Positions 11,049 to 22,330 of a stretch of 64,000 bases of DNA are shown one piece after another. Position numbers and translations under genes: made by a program. Origin of the DNA: Staphylococcus equorum (GTDB lineage: Bacteria > Bacillota > Bacilli > Staphylococcales > Staphylococcaceae); NCBI RefSeq assembly GCF_029024965.1, contig NZ_CP118982.1:1302001-1366000 (forward strand). The letters run 5' to 3'. Below the pieces are notes generated by a model that worked only from the letters and a program-made list of their open reading frames with translations, ran no database searches and was not told where the DNA came from. Position 1 is the stretch's first letter. The number at the start of each line of letters is the position of its first letter.

Positions 11049-11161
11049 GATTGATTTGTTAAATGCTTAAAATAATTTAATGAACGATAATAATTTTTGT
11101 AAGTTAAAATCTAATAGGATAAAATAAGATGAAACGAATATATTTGTAAAGGAGCACCTAT

Positions 11162-12109
11162 ATGCCTGGAATTATTCAAATAGATGACATCAATGAAGCT
11201 CAAGCGCTCATTGGAAATAACGATGAACACCTTAAATTAGTTGAGGAAGGGTTTGATGTCATTGTACATGCTCGAGGTCAAGAAATCTCCGTAAAAGGAG
11301 AGCAAGTAGAGCATGTTAAAAAAGCAGAATCAGTACTCATTAACCTTTTGAAAGTCATTCAACAAGGTATTTCAATCTCTTCAAAAGATGTTGAAGCAGC
11401 AGTGAAAATGGCAAATAATGGTACGATTCAATACTTATTAGATTTATATGATGAAGAAATAACTAAAGATGCATACGGAAAGACCATCCGTGCAAAAACA
11501 ATGGGTCAACGTATGTATGTAAATGCTATGTATCATAATGATTTAGTATTTGGCGTAGGGCCAGCTGGTACTGGTAAAACCTTCTTAGCTGTTGTGTATG
11601 CTGCGAAACAGTTAAGAAAAGGCAATGTAAAGCGTATTGTGCTAACAAGACCTGCAGTGGAAGCAGGAGAGTCACTAGGCTTCTTGCCAGGAGATTTAAA
11701 GGAAAAGGTAGATCCATACTTAAGACCTCTGTATGACGGTTTAAATACTGTTCTAGGAAGAGAACAAACAGCTCGCTTTATAGAAAGAGGTATCATAGAA
11801 ATTGCGCCTCTAGCTTATATGCGCGGTAGAACATTAGATGATGCTTTTGTTATTTTAGATGAAGCACAAAATACTACACAAGCACAAATGAAAATGTTCT
11901 TAACTCGACTAGGTTTTGATTCGAAAATGGTAGTTACTGGAGACCAAACTCAAGTAGACTTACCAAAAGGAGTTAAAAGTGGTCTTAAAGAAGCTGTTAA
12001 AAAGTTAAAAGAAGTTAAAGGCTTAAGTGTGCATTATCTGGATCAAAGTGATGTTGTCCGTCACCCATTAGTAAGTAAAATTATTGACCGTTATGAAGGA
12101 GAAGAGTAA
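11162..12109 (+). CDS. phoH: PhoH family ATPase
   Basis: PhoH-like P-loop ATPase, 315 residues. Walker A GPAGTGKT is at 133-140, and Walker B is VILDEAQN near 237. An N-terminal domain of about 110 residues precedes the ATPase, as in the long Firmicutes form. It is the first gene of phoH-ybeY-dgkA-cdd-era-recO, the same order as Bacillus yqfE-era. ATG follows AAAGGAGCACC. The link to YbeY in rRNA handling is known from conserved neighbourhood; the exact role is unclear. Confidence 0.93.
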   Translation: MPGIIQIDDINEAQALIGNNDEHLKLVEEGFDVIVHARGQEISVKGEQVEHVKKAESVLINLLKVIQQGISISSKDVEAAVKMANNGTIQYLLDLYDEEITKDAYGKTIRAKTMGQRMYVNAMYHNDLVFGVGPAGTGKTFLAVVYAAKQLRKGNVKRIVLTRPAVEAGESLGFLPGDLKEKVDPYLRPLYDGLNTVLGREQTARFIERGIIEIAPLAYMRGRTLDDAFVILDEAQNTTQAQMKMFLTRLGFDSKMVVTGDQTQVDLPKGVKSGLKEAVKKLKEVKGLSVHYLDQSDVVRHPLVSKIIDRYEGEE

Positions 12110-12571
12110 ATGTTTACAATAGACTTTAGTGATCATACTGAGATAGTTAAAAGTGAATGGTTAACTCAGATTGACAAACTCCTCACTTTTGCAAAAGAAC
12201 AAGAACAAATTGATAGCGATGCGGAGTTATCTGTAACTTTTGTAGATAAAACTGAAATACAAGAAATTAATAAAATGTATCGCGATAAAGATAAAGTAAC
12301 AGATGTTATATCATTTGCTTTAGAAGAAGATGAACCAGAAATTATTGGACTTGATATGCCAAGAGTATTAGGCGACATTATTATTTGTACTGACGTAGCT
12401 CAGGAACAAGCTGATTCTTATGGTCATTCTTTTGAAAGAGAATTAGGCTTCCTTGCGCTCCATGGTTTCTTACATTTATTAGGTTATGATCATATAGATG
12501 AACAAGACGAAAAAGAAATGTTTGGACGACAAGATCAAATTCTAAATGCTTATGGTTTAACAAGAGATTAG
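12110..12571 (+). CDS. ybeY: rRNA maturation endoribonuclease YbeY
   Basis: Single-strand endoribonuclease needed for 16S rRNA 3' processing, 153 residues. The zinc ligands H118, H122 and H128 are in [14 protein letters not shown] follows the phoH stop directly (TAAATG), with GAAGGAGAAGAG as binding site, so translation is probably coupled. Confidence 0.95.
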   Translation: MFTIDFSDHTEIVKSEWLTQIDKLLTFAKEQEQIDSDAELSVTFVDKTEIQEINKMYRDKDKVTDVISFALEEDEPEIIGLDMPRVLGDIIICTDVAQEQADSYGHSFERELGFLALHGFLHLLGYDHIDEQDEKEMFGRQDQILNAYGLTRD

Positions 12572-12579
12572 AGGTAGTC

Positions 12580-12915
12580 ATGAAACGTTTTAAATACGCT
12601 TTTCAAGGTATGTTAGTATTACTAAATAAAGACAGCAAATTTTTAATGCATCTTTTATTAGGACTTGCCACTGTTATTTGTGGTGTTGTTTTTGGTATTA
12701 GTCAATTAGAATGGCTTTTTATTATTATAGCGATAGGTATTGTACTTGCTTTTGAAGCTATCAATACAGCAGTAGAATATGTGGTTGATTTAGTTACAGG
12801 TGAATATCATATATTAGCCAAAAAGGCTAAAGATATCGCTGCTTTTAGTGTTGTGCTAGCTTCTATTACAGCATTTGCAATTGGACTCGTGGTTTTTTTA
12901 CCATATGTGTTCTAA
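12580..12915 (+). CDS. dgkA: Undecaprenol/diacylglycerol kinase family protein
   Basis: Small integral membrane kinase of 111 residues with three hydrophobic segments. The active-site signature is EAINTAVEYVVDL with the upstream conserved N-terminal KRFKYAFQG. In Firmicutes members at this locus phosphorylate undecaprenol for cell wall recycling, so this is more likely an undecaprenol kinase than a true DAG kinase. Eight bases after ybeY. Confidence 0.92.
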   Translation: MKRFKYAFQGMLVLLNKDSKFLMHLLLGLATVICGVVFGISQLEWLFIIIAIGIVLAFEAINTAVEYVVDLVTGEYHILAKKAKDIAAFSVVLASITAFAIGLVVFLPYVF

Positions 12916-13027
12916 ATTGTAGTGCAATTTTATAGAATTTGTTTATACTTAAAGAACAAAGTAATTAAACAGATAATAAAGTGGATTTTTTTAATAACAC
13001 TTAATATTGAATAGGAGCGTGTTAACT

Positions 13028-13432
13028 ATGGCTTATCAACCACACTATTTTAAAGAAGTAAGAAATGCTCAAGCCAATTCATATTCACCATATAGTAATT
13101 TTAAAGTTGGTGCATATTTAAGAACGAAAGACGGTAAAGTTTATCATGGAGCAAATGTTGAAAACGCAGCATACTCAATGGCTATTTGTGCAGAGAGATC
13201 AAGTTTGGTTGCTGCAATATCAGATGGTTATAAACCAGGTGATTTTGAATCAATTACAGTTACTGTTGATGCAGATGCGCCATCTTCACCCTGTGGCGAA
13301 TGTCGTCAGGTGTTAAAAGAACTATGCGATGATGATATGCCAGTATATATGACTAATCATAAGGGCGATATGATAGAATCAACCGTAAATGACTTATTAC
13401 CATTAGGATTTTCTGGAAAGGATTTAAATTAA
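13028..13432 (+). CDS. cdd: Cytidine deaminase
   Basis: Zinc hydrolase converting cytidine and deoxycytidine to uridine and deoxyuridine, 134 residues. C54-A-E56 and PCGEC (C89, C92) form the zinc site and proton shuttle. ATG at 13028 follows AGGAGCGTGTTAACT; an in-frame TTG at 13007 lies before the binding site and is rejected. The last base of its stop overlaps the era ATG (TAATG), so the two are coupled. Confidence 0.95.
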   Translation: MAYQPHYFKEVRNAQANSYSPYSNFKVGAYLRTKDGKVYHGANVENAAYSMAICAERSSLVAAISDGYKPGDFESITVTVDADAPSSPCGECRQVLKELCDDDMPVYMTNHKGDMIESTVNDLLPLGFSGKDLN

Positions 13433-14331
13433 TGACAGGACATAAATCAGGATTTATATCAATTATAGGTAGACCCAATGTTGGGAAATCTACATTTGTT
13501 AACCGTGTAATCGGACATAAGATAGCTATTATGTCTGATAAAGCACAAACGACAAGAAACAAAATTCAAGGCGTTATGACACAAGAAGATGCTCAAATCA
13601 TTTTCTTAGATACACCTGGTATTCATAAACCGAAACATAAATTAGGCGACTATATGATGCGTGTCGCTACGAACACGTTATCTGAAATAGATGCTATTAT
13701 GTTCATGGTAAATGTAAATGAAGATATAGGTCGTGGTGATGAGTATATTATGGATATGCTTAAAACAATTAAAACACCTGTCTTTTTAGTATTAAATAAA
13801 ATTGATTTAGTACACCCAGATGAACTTATGCCAAGAATTGAAAAATACAAAAAATATATGGATTTCACTGAAATTGTACCGATTTCAGCATTGGAAGGCT
13901 TAAATGTAGATCATTTTATAAATGTAATAAAATCTTATCTACCAGAAGGACCGAAATACTATCCAGACGACCAAATCTCTGATCACCCAGAACAATTTGT
14001 TGTAGGCGAGTTAATTCGTGAAAAGATTTTACATTTAACGAGTGAAGAAATCCCTCATGCTATTGGTGTAAATGTAGATCGCATGGTTAAAGAAGATGAA
14101 GACAGAGTTCGAATTGAAGCAACAATATTTGTTGAACGAGATTCACAAAAAGGTATTGTTATTGGCAAAGGCGGTAAAAAGCTTAAAGAAGTTGGTAAAC
14201 GTGCGCGTCAAGATATCGAAATGTTACTAGGATCTAAAGTTTACCTAGAACTTTGGGTAAAAGTCCAAAAAGATTGGCGAAATAAAGTTAACTTTATTCG
14301 TCAAATGGGTTATTTAGAAGATAGAGATTAA
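13432..14331 (+). CDS. era: GTPase Era
   Basis: Essential GTPase for 30S assembly that binds the 3' end of 16S rRNA, 299 residues. G1 is GRPNVGKST near 12-20, G3 DTPG, G4 NKID. The C-terminal KH domain carries [13 protein letters not shown]. Same operon as cdd and recO. Confidence 0.98.
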   Translation: MTGHKSGFISIIGRPNVGKSTFVNRVIGHKIAIMSDKAQTTRNKIQGVMTQEDAQIIFLDTPGIHKPKHKLGDYMMRVATNTLSEIDAIMFMVNVNEDIGRGDEYIMDMLKTIKTPVFLVLNKIDLVHPDELMPRIEKYKKYMDFTEIVPISALEGLNVDHFINVIKSYLPEGPKYYPDDQISDHPEQFVVGELIREKILHLTSEEIPHAIGVNVDRMVKEDEDRVRIEATIFVERDSQKGIVIGKGGKKLKEVGKRARQDIEMLLGSKVYLELWVKVQKDWRNKVNFIRQMGYLEDRD

Positions 14332-14352
14332 TTTGGGAGTCGGTGAGCTAAT

Positions 14353-15111
14353 GTGTTAATCAAGCAAAAAGGTATTATTATTAAAACGGTTGATTATGGC
14401 GAATCCGATAAAATTATCACAATTTTAAATGAACATGGTGCAAAAGTGCCGCTTATGGTACGAAGAGCTAAAAAAAGCAAAAGTGGTTTACAAGCTAATA
14501 CACAATTATTTGTGTATGGCTTATTTATTTATTCTAAATGGAAGGGTATGGGAACACTGAGTTCTGTGGATGTAATAGACCAAAATTACAACCTTCGTTT
14601 AGACATTTATGAAAGTAGTTTTGCGAGTTTAAGTGCTGAAACAATTGACCGCTCGATTGAAAGTGATGAAATTTCTCAATATAGTTATGATTTATTACAT
14701 TTTGTATTGTCGAAAATTAAAGACGGTGTATCTGCCCAACTCATGTCAGTCGTTGTTTTATTGAAATGTATGACAAAGTTTGGCTTTAATGCAATTTTTG
14801 ATAAATGTGTAATCACAGATAATGACGATCAATCTCGTTTAATTGGCTATAGTTTTAAATTTGATGGTGCTATTTCTGCGAATGTGAGACATCAAGATCC
14901 ACATGCACTCATTTTAATGAATAAAACGCTTTATCTATTGGATATATTGCAAAAATTGCCAATTAGTCAAATGAGTTCTTTGAGTATTCATGATGATGTG
15001 GTAGATGAAATGTCAGAGTTAATGATTATGTTATATAGTGAATATGCAGGTATGTTTTTTAAAAGTCAAAAGTTAATTAACCAACTACATAGGTTAGATA
15101 GTAATCTTTAA
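14353..15111 (+). CDS. recO: DNA repair protein RecO
   Basis: Recombination mediator that loads RecA with RecR and anneals strands, 252 residues. N-terminal OB fold ([19 protein letters not shown]) and a helical C-terminal part. The zinc-finger cysteines of some RecO proteins are absent. The start is GTG at 14353 behind TTGGGAGTCGGTGAG; an ATG at 14351 overlaps it in another frame (ATGTG). Confidence 0.93.
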   Translation: MLIKQKGIIIKTVDYGESDKIITILNEHGAKVPLMVRRAKKSKSGLQANTQLFVYGLFIYSKWKGMGTLSSVDVIDQNYNLRLDIYESSFASLSAETIDRSIESDEISQYSYDLLHFVLSKIKDGVSAQLMSVVVLLKCMTKFGFNAIFDKCVITDNDDQSRLIGYSFKFDGAISANVRHQDPHALILMNKTLYLLDILQKLPISQMSSLSIHDDVVDEMSELMIMLYSEYAGMFFKSQKLINQLHRLDSNL

Positions 15112-15151
15112 TGATTTGAGGTAATAGGGTAATAGAATAATGTATATTTCA

Positions 15152-15196
15152 AAAAAGAGTGCATCTTGGATTTTAAATTCAAGGTGCACTCTTTTT
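15152..15196. terminator. Bidirectional terminator between recO and glyS
   Basis: AAAAAGAGTGCATCTTG (15152-15168) pairs with CAAGGTGCACTCTTTTT (15180-15196). A-run on one side and T-run on the other allow it to work on both strands. Confidence 0.88.
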
Positions 15197-15232
15197 ATAT
15201 TAATAACATGGATTATTTCAGTTTTAATAATT

Positions 15233-15263
15233 AAGGCTGAGACATGTATTTTGTCTCAGCCTT
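15233..15263 (-). terminator. Hairpin downstream of glyS
   Basis: AAGGCTGAGACA (15233-15244) and TGTCTCAGCCTT (15252-15263) are a perfect 12-base inverted repeat. It lies about 50 bases after the glyS stop on the minus strand. The T-run is weak, so it may be a 3' stabilising hairpin ahead of the stronger terminator. Confidence 0.55.
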
Positions 15264-15313
15264 ATCATTTATTAGTTATTTGTTAAATCGTAGATGTATA
15301 TTTTATTAATAGA

Positions 15314-16705
15314 TTAGAATTTTACTTTTTCAGTTAAAAATGCTTCTAGTTCTGAAATTGGCATACGTACTTGTTCCATTGAATCACGGTCACGTACTGT
15401 AACTTGTTGATCTTCTAATGAATCAAAGTCAAATGTAATACAATAAGGTGTGCCGATTTCATCTTGACGACGGTAACGTTTACCAATAGATTGTGATTCG
15501 TCGAAATCTATTGCAAAGTTAGCACTTAGTTCTTCAAATATTTTGATAGCTTCGCCAGATAATTTTTTGCTTAAAGGTAAGATAGCCGCTTTATATGGCG
15601 CTAGAGCAGGGTGGAAGTGTAGTACAGTTCTAGAATCTTTACTTCCTTCAACGCCTTCCTCGTTGTATGCATCACATAAGAAAGCTAATGTAACACGGTC
15701 AGCACCTAATGAAGGTTCGATACAATATGGAATATATTTTTCGCCTGATTCTTGATCGTGGTATTGGAAATCTTCACCTGAATGTTCACTGTGTTGTTTC
15801 AAGTCGAAGTCTGTACGACTTGCAATTCCCCATAATTCACCCCAACCAAATGGGAAACGATATTCAATATCTGTTGTAGCATTAGAATAGTGAGATAATT
15901 CATCTGCGTCATGATCACGTAAACGTGTAGCTTCTTCGCTTAAGTTTAAATCTTTTAACCATTGACTTGCAAATGTTTTCCAGTAGTTATACCATTCAAT
16001 TTCTTCACCAGGCTTACAGAAGAATTCTAATTCCATTTGTTCAAATTCACGTGTTCTGAAAATGAAGTTACCAGGTGTGATTTCGTTACGGAATGATTTA
16101 CCAACTTGGCCAATACCAAATGGTAATTTCTTACGCATTGTACGTTGTACATTTTTATAGTTAACGAAAATACCTTGTGCAGTTTCTGGACGTAGGAAAA
16201 TTTCATTTGTAGAACTTTCTGTTACACCTTGGAACGTTTTGAACATCAAGTTAAATTGACGAATATCAGTCCAATTGGCTGTACCACTTACAGAACAAAC
16301 AATACCTTCTTCATCGATAATGCGTTTCATTTCGTCAAAACTTAAGCCATCAGCTACAAAGTTTTCATCGCCTTTAACATTTGCCATGTGATCTTCAATA
16401 ATTTTGTCAGCACGATAACGAATCTTGCTGTCTTTGTTATCAATCATAGGATCATTAAAGTTACCTAAGTGACCTGAAGCTTCCCAAGTTTTTGGATTCA
16501 TTAAAATAGCTGCATCAATACCAACGTTATAGGGTGATTGAGTAATGAATTTTTGCCACCAAGCTTTTTTAATATTATTTTTTAATTCTACACCAAGTGG
16601 ACCGTAATCCCATGTATTTGATAAACCACCATAAATATCGCTACCAGGGAATACGAAACCTCTATGTTTCGCTAATGAGACAATTGTTTCCATATCTTTT
16701 GTCAT
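15314..16705 (-). CDS. glyS: Glycine--tRNA ligase (alpha2 type)
   Basis: Class II glycyl-tRNA synthetase of the homodimeric type, 463 residues. Motif 2 is [17 protein letters not shown] and motif 3 is near [10 protein letters not shown]-terminal [27 protein letters not shown] is typical. AAAGGAGAG precedes ATG on the minus strand. It is alone on this strand, read convergently to recO, and controlled by the T-box leader upstream. Confidence 0.98.
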   Translation of the reverse strand: MTKDMETIVSLAKHRGFVFPGSDIYGGLSNTWDYGPLGVELKNNIKKAWWQKFITQSPYNVGIDAAILMNPKTWEASGHLGNFNDPMIDNKDSKIRYRADKIIEDHMANVKGDENFVADGLSFDEMKRIIDEEGIVCSVSGTANWTDIRQFNLMFKTFQGVTESSTNEIFLRPETAQGIFVNYKNVQRTMRKKLPFGIGQVGKSFRNEITPGNFIFRTREFEQMELEFFCKPGEEIEWYNYWKTFASQWLKDLNLSEEATRLRDHDADELSHYSNATTDIEYRFPFGWGELWGIASRTDFDLKQHSEHSGEDFQYHDQESGEKYIPYCIEPSLGADRVTLAFLCDAYNEEGVEGSKDSRTVLHFHPALAPYKAAILPLSKKLSGEAIKIFEELSANFAIDFDESQSIGKRYRRQDEIGTPYCITFDFDSLEDQQVTVRDRDSMEQVRMPISELEAFLTEKVKF

Positions 16706-16732
16706 AAAAAACTCTCCTTTTTAACATAAAAA

Positions 16733-16985
16733 CGCCCCAAGACAAAGAAAAAGCCAAAAAAACTTAATCATTGTCTTGGGACGAGTTAATCATTTTAATC
16801 ACATATAAAAAATACGTGCTTATTTAAATTATTCTTGATAACCCGCGGTTCCACCCAACTTAGTGTGTACACTCGCTTTTGTCTATCATTTAGTTGTGGC
16901 CAATAGTTCTTGTTAGGCTTTCACTATCCCCAACTCGCTTTAATTTCAATATTAATGTATTGTGCGTTTATTAGCAAGTAATTAT
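16733..16985 (-). promoter_or_regulatory. T-box riboswitch leader of glyS
   Basis: On the minus strand the T-box core TGGGTGGAACCGCGGGT is at 16841-16857. Downstream, CGTCCCAAGACAA (16771-16783) pairs with TTGTCTTGGGGCG (16733-16745), followed by TTTTT: the terminator. CGTCCC can instead pair with the T-box core as antiterminator. A GGC triplet (Gly codon) at 16899-16901 is the candidate specifier. About 55 bases, including a small CAC..GTG hairpin, are inserted between the two antiterminator strands, which fits the extra stem described for staphylococcal glyS T-boxes. Uncharged tRNA-Gly would turn the gene on. Confidence 0.92.
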
Positions 16986-16991
16986 ATGTAT

Positions 16992-17020
16992 TTGTAGCAA
17001 TTAAAAATTCCATGTATAAT
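16992..17020 (+). promoter_or_regulatory. SigA promoter of ccpN
   Basis: TTGTAG (16992-16997), 17-base spacer, TATAAT (17015-17020). It puts the transcript start near 17027, only about 24 bases before the inferred ccpN start codon. It is divergent from the glyS leader. Confidence 0.75.
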
Positions 17021-17050
17021 TAAGAAGAATGAGTGAAGGGGTGAAGTCCA

Positions 17051-17674
17051 ATAGAACTAAGTAAAAGACAACAGCAAATAGTTGAAATTGTCAAAAACAA
17101 CGGTCCTATAACTGGCGAGCATATAGCAGAAAGACTTAGTTTGACACGTGCCACATTAAGACCTGACTTAGCCATTTTAACAATGTCCGGTATTTTAGAA
17201 GCTAGGCCACGTGTAGGCTATTATTATTCTGGTAAACCAAAGAATAAATTATTAGCTGATCAATTAAAACAATATATAGTAAAAGATTATGCATCACATC
17301 CTGTTGTGGTCAAAAATGAAATGTCAGTTTATGATGCAATATGTACAATATTTTTAGAAGATGTCAGTACATTATTCGTAATCAATAGTAATGGAGATTT
17401 TATTGGTGTTTGTTCACGTAAGGATTTATTACGAGCATCTATGATTGGTGAGGATATACACACTATGCCTGTGAATATTATTATGACACGCATGCCGAAT
17501 TTAAGCTTTATTCTTGAAGATGAAAGAGTCGTTTTTGCAGCGAATTTAATGATTGAAAAAGAGATTGATTCGTTACCCATCGTAACAAAAAAAGAAAATG
17601 GCAAGTATGAAGTCAAAGGACGTATATCAAAAACTACAATTACAAAAATCTTTGTCTCATTATTAAACGAATAG
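17051..17674 (+). CDS. ccpN: CcpN family transcriptional repressor, apparent ATA start
   Basis: HTH plus paired CBS domains, 207 residues if read from 17051. In Bacillus CcpN represses gluconeogenic genes (gapB, pckA). Residues 2-60 are a winged helix (ELSKRQQQIVEIVKNNGP, then LTRATLRPDL), followed by two CBS domains (about 75-205). The frame is closed by TGA at 17042, and no ATG, GTG or TTG lies before the helix. ATA at 17051 sits seven bases after GGGGTG, where the family begins. The first standard codon, TTG 17141, would delete most of the HTH. It is followed by the PPDK regulatory protein gene, a conserved pair. Confidence 0.85.
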   Translation: MELSKRQQQIVEIVKNNGPITGEHIAERLSLTRATLRPDLAILTMSGILEARPRVGYYYSGKPKNKLLADQLKQYIVKDYASHPVVVKNEMSVYDAICTIFLEDVSTLFVINSNGDFIGVCSRKDLLRASMIGEDIHTMPVNIIMTRMPNLSFILEDERVVFAANLMIEKEIDSLPIVTKKENGKYEVKGRISKTTITKIFVSLLNE

Positions 17675-17688
17675 GTGGTATTTAACTT

Positions 17689-18513
17689 ATGGAAAATATA
17701 AAAATTATAGTCGCATCAGACTCGGTAGGAGAAACAGCCGAACTTGTTGCAAGAGCATGTATTTCACAATTTAATCCAAATCAATGCGATAGTGAAATTA
17801 ATAGATATCCATATATTGAGGCTTTAGAAAACGTAGATGAAGTTATCCAAGTAGCTAAAGATACAGAAGCTATTGTTGTTTACACACTAGTTAAACCGGA
17901 AATAAGAAAATATATGGAAGCAAAAATTAAAGAGTATGAAATCAAATCTGTAGATATCATGGGACCATTGATGAATATTCTTTTAGATAAAATTGATGAA
18001 CAGCCTTATTTCGAACCAGGTTTAGTACATCAATTAGATGAGGCTTACTTCAAAAAAATTGATGCAATTGAATTTGCCGTAAAATACGATGATGGTAAAG
18101 ATCCTAAAGGCTTATCAAAAGCAGATATCGTATTACTAGGGATTTCTAGAACGTCCAAAACCCCACTTTCACAATATCTTGCACATAAAAGTTATAAAGT
18201 GATGAATATACCTATTGTTCCAGAAGTAACGCCACCAGACGACTTATTTAGTGTTGACCCATCAAAATGCATTGCCTTAAAAATAAGTGAGGAAAAGCTA
18301 AACCGTATTCGTAAAGAACGTTTGAAACAACTCGGTTTAGGTGACAGTGCAAGATATGCGACTGAACAACGTATTGAAGAAGAATTAAATTACTTCCATG
18401 AACTTGTGGATAAGATAGGTTGTCCGGTTATTGATGTTTCTGATAAAGCGATAGAAGAAACTGCAAATGATATTATTAGCATTATTGAGCAAAATAGTTT
18501 CAAAAATCAATGA
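17689..18513 (+). CDS. Pyruvate, phosphate dikinase regulatory protein (PDRP, YqfL)
   Basis: Bifunctional Ser/Thr kinase and pyrophosphorylase acting on PPDK or a PEP synthase, DUF299 family, 274 residues. It begins with [16 protein letters not shown] and has the P-loop-like [17 protein letters not shown] near 149-165 and the conserved IPIVPEV. It is 14 bases after ccpN, and the pair is conserved in Firmicutes (yqzB-yqfL), fitting control of the PEP-pyruvate branch. ATG follows AGGTGGTATTTAACTT. Confidence 0.92.
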   Translation: MENIKIIVASDSVGETAELVARACISQFNPNQCDSEINRYPYIEALENVDEVIQVAKDTEAIVVYTLVKPEIRKYMEAKIKEYEIKSVDIMGPLMNILLDKIDEQPYFEPGLVHQLDEAYFKKIDAIEFAVKYDDGKDPKGLSKADIVLLGISRTSKTPLSQYLAHKSYKVMNIPIVPEVTPPDDLFSVDPSKCIALKISEEKLNRIRKERLKQLGLGDSARYATEQRIEEELNYFHELVDKIGCPVIDVSDKAIEETANDIISIIEQNSFKNQ

Positions 18514-18556
18514 AAAAAGCTATAATATTGTAATTAATGTCTAATAGGTGATTAAG

Positions 18557-20341
18557 TTGCGAATAGAACAATCCACAATAAATGAAATAAAAGATAAGAC
18601 TGACATACTCGACTTAGTTAGCGAGTATGTCAAATTAGAAAAAAGGGGACGCAATTACATTGGTTTGTGTCCTTTTCATGATGAAAAAACACCGTCATTT
18701 ACAGTGTCAGAAGATAAACAAATTTGTCATTGCTTTGGTTGTAAAAAAGGTGGTAATGTTTTTCAGTTTACTCAAGAAATAAAAGATATATCTTTTACAG
18801 AAGCAGTAAAAGAATTAGGTGAACGTGTAAATATTGAAGTTGAAACTGACCAAAGTGCTTCAGGGCAAGATGATACACACCAAGTCGCATCTGAAGATTT
18901 GCAAATGATTGAAATGCATGAACTTATGCAAGAATATTATCACTATGCACTGAAGAAAACAGTTGAAGGTGAAGCAGCTTTAACTTATTTAAAAGAACGT
19001 GGCTTTACAGATGCATTAATTGATGCCAGAAAAATTGGTTATGCACCAAAGAATTCTCATTTTTGCCATGATTTTTTACAAAAGAAAGGGTACGACATTC
19101 AATTAGCCTATGAAGCGGGTTTATTGTCAAGAAATGAAGAGAACTTTAGTTACTATGATCGCTTTCGAGATCGAGTTATGTTTCCACTGATGAACGCTCA
19201 AGGTAGAACTGTAGGGTATTCCGGTAGAACATATACAAATCAAGAGCCCAAATATCTTAATAGTCCTGAAACGCCCATCTTCCAGAAACGAAGATTGTTA
19301 TACAATGTTGATAAGGCGCGAAAATCGATAAGAAAAAATGATGAAATTATATTATTAGAAGGATTTATGGATGTCATTAAAGTTGATCAAGCTGGAATCA
19401 AACAAGTCGTTGCCAGCATGGGTACACAAATTTCACAAGAACATATTGCCTTCATCAAGAAACTCACATCTAATGTAACTTTAATGTTTGATGGTGACTT
19501 TGCAGGTAGTGAAGCAACATTAAAATCAGGTCAAGCATTATTGGAACAAGGATTTAATGTATTTGTGGTCCAACTCCCAAAAGATATGGATCCAGATGAA
19601 TATATTGGTAAACACGGCGCCGATGCATTTAACTATTATGTAGAACATGAAAAGAAATCATATATTTTATATAAAGTGCATATACATCAAGATGAAATAG
19701 ACAATAATGATTTATCTTATGAAAGATATTTAAAAGAGATAACGAATGATATATCACTCATGAAGTCATCAATACTTCGTAAAAAGATATTGCAAGAAGT
19801 ATCGGAATTGTTTAAAGTTAGCTTGGATAGTCTAAATAATGAAGTAGGACACCAACAAGATTATTATCAACCTCAATCCTATCAATTACCAACAGTCCCA
19901 CAATTTAATAACTTAAACAAAAACGAAAAAGCAGAACGTGCTTTATTAAAACATTTTATGAATGATAAAGACACTTTCTTGAATTATCACAAATTACTTC
20001 AAGTAGAAGACTTTACAAATGAGTATTTTAAGCGTATATTTAATGTTTTACACCAGTTTTACTCTGAGCATGATACATTTAATATTAGTGACGTTTTACA
20101 GTACATTGATTCCAATGAAATTAAGGAAGCATTTATATCATTAGATAACTATATGATAAATGAAGAACCATTTGAATATGAAATTGATGACTATGTAAAT
20201 ACACTAACATCTAATAGAAATGAAGAAACGATAGAATCGCTTAATCATAAGCTACGGGAGGCTTCGAGGTTAGGTGATTTAGAATTGCAAAAATATTATT
20301 TAGAAAAAATTGTAAATCATAATAAAAATAGGATGAATTAA
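18557..20341 (+). CDS. dnaG: DNA primase
   Basis: Makes RNA primers for replication, 594 residues. The zinc-binding domain has CPFH...CHCFGC at about 39-64, the TOPRIM core has [10 protein letters not shown] and LMFDGDFAG, and the C-terminal DnaB-interacting domain follows a Q/Y-rich linker near 440. The start is taken at TTG 18557, where family members begin (MRIEQS); AGGTG lies upstream, and GTG at 18548 sits inside it. A perfect hairpin occurs early in the coding region. It precedes sigA, the remnant of the macromolecular synthesis operon. Confidence 0.96.
   Translation: MRIEQSTINEIKDKTDILDLVSEYVKLEKRGRNYIGLCPFHDEKTPSFTVSEDKQICHCFGCKKGGNVFQFTQEIKDISFTEAVKELGERVNIEVETDQSASGQDDTHQVASEDLQMIEMHELMQEYYHYALKKTVEGEAALTYLKERGFTDALIDARKIGYAPKNSHFCHDFLQKKGYDIQLAYEAGLLSRNEENFSYYDRFRDRVMFPLMNAQGRTVGYSGRTYTNQEPKYLNSPETPIFQKRRLLYNVDKARKSIRKNDEIILLEGFMDVIKVDQAGIKQVVASMGTQISQEHIAFIKKLTSNVTLMFDGDFAGSEATLKSGQALLEQGFNVFVVQLPKDMDPDEYIGKHGADAFNYYVEHEKKSYILYKVHIHQDEIDNNDLSYERYLKEITNDISLMKSSILRKKILQEVSELFKVSLDSLNNEVGHQQDYYQPQSYQLPTVPQFNNLNKNEKAERALLKHFMNDKDTFLNYHKLLQVEDFTNEYFKRIFNVLHQFYSEHDTFNISDVLQYIDSNEIKEAFISLDNYMINEEPFEYEIDDYVNTLTSNRNEETIESLNHKLREASRLGDLELQKYYLEKIVNHNKNRMN
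18601..18632 (+). other. Perfect hairpin in the early coding region of dnaG
   Basis: TGACATACTCG (18601-18611) and CGAGTATGTCA (18622-18632) are a perfect 11-base inverted repeat with a ten-base loop, about 45 bases after the start codon. There is no T-run. It could lower dnaG expression or be chance, as the encoded helix is conserved. Confidence 0.45.
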
Positions 20342-20406
20342 TTCAATAATGAATGTATGTGTATATTAATAGGATTAACAGCCTGTATACTAGAATGTTA
20401 TTTTAA

Positions 20407-21585
<1,179 letters not shown>

Positions 21586-21591
21586 CTTTTT

Positions 21592-21627
21592 AGCTCTTTT
21601 GTACAACGATGTACAAAAGAGCTTTTT
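21592..21627 (+). terminator. Terminator of sigA
   Basis: AGCTCTTTTGTAC (21592-21604), six-base loop, GTACAAAAGAGCT (21611-21623), then T. It starts six bases after the sigA stop and ends 26 bases before trmK. Confidence 0.9.
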
Positions 21628-21652
21628 ACATATACATAGAGGAGAACTTTTT

Positions 21653-22330
21653 ATGATTACATTAAATCAAAGATTAAAAAAAGTAAGTACTTATATACAA
21701 GGCGATTGTCTAGCGGACATCGGTTCGGACCATGCATATTTACCAATTTTTGCAATTGAAAACAACTTAACGCAAAAGGCAATTGCTGGTGAAGTGATCA
21801 AAGGACCGTTTGAAGCATCAAAGCGCAATGTCATTGATCAACAACTAAATTCAGTTATTGATGTTAGATTCGGTGATGGTTTATCTGTCATACAAAATAG
21901 TGATGATATTTCATCGATTACTATTTGTGGTATGGGCGGGCCTTTAATTGCTAAAATACTGGATGAGGGTTCTGAAAAATTAACAAATCAACCAAGACTA
22001 ATTTTGCAAAGTAACATCCAATCTGGTGCCATACGAAAACAACTTGTGAAAATGAATTACAATATTATAGCTGAGGATATATTAGAAGAAAAAGGTCATA
22101 TATATGAAATTATTGTTGCAGATTATTTAGAAGATGTTGAACCGTTATCATCACAAGCATTAAAATTTGGTCCTGAATTATTGAAAAATAAAAATAATTT
22201 ATTTTTCAAAAAATGGGAACGCGAACGCGATGCATTATATAAAATACAACAGAATTTAAATCCACAACATCACGCCGAACGCTTAAATGAAATCAATAAT
22301 GAAATTAATTTAATTAATGAGGTGATATAA
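21653..22330 (+). CDS. trmK: tRNA (adenine22-N1)-methyltransferase TrmK
   Basis: SAM-dependent methyltransferase forming m1A22 in tRNA, 225 residues. SAM motif ADIGSDHAYLPI near the N terminus, catalytic-site SSITICGMGGPLIAKIL. ATG at 21653 follows GAGGAGAAC; the in-frame extension to 21599 overlaps the sigA terminator and is rejected. Paired with the following Nif3 gene, as in Bacillus yqfN-yqfO. Confidence 0.93.
   Translation: MITLNQRLKKVSTYIQGDCLADIGSDHAYLPIFAIENNLTQKAIAGEVIKGPFEASKRNVIDQQLNSVIDVRFGDGLSVIQNSDDISSITICGMGGPLIAKILDEGSEKLTNQPRLILQSNIQSGAIRKQLVKMNYNIIAEDILEEKGHIYEIIVADYLEDVEPLSSQALKFGPELLKNKNNLFFKKWERERDALYKIQQNLNPQHHAERLNEINNEINLINEVI

Noticed and set aside
17029-17064. ATG at 17029 as the ccpN start
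   Set aside because: It is in another frame and ends after 11 codons (MSEGVKSNRTK). It overlaps the predicted transcript start, so it cannot start CcpN.
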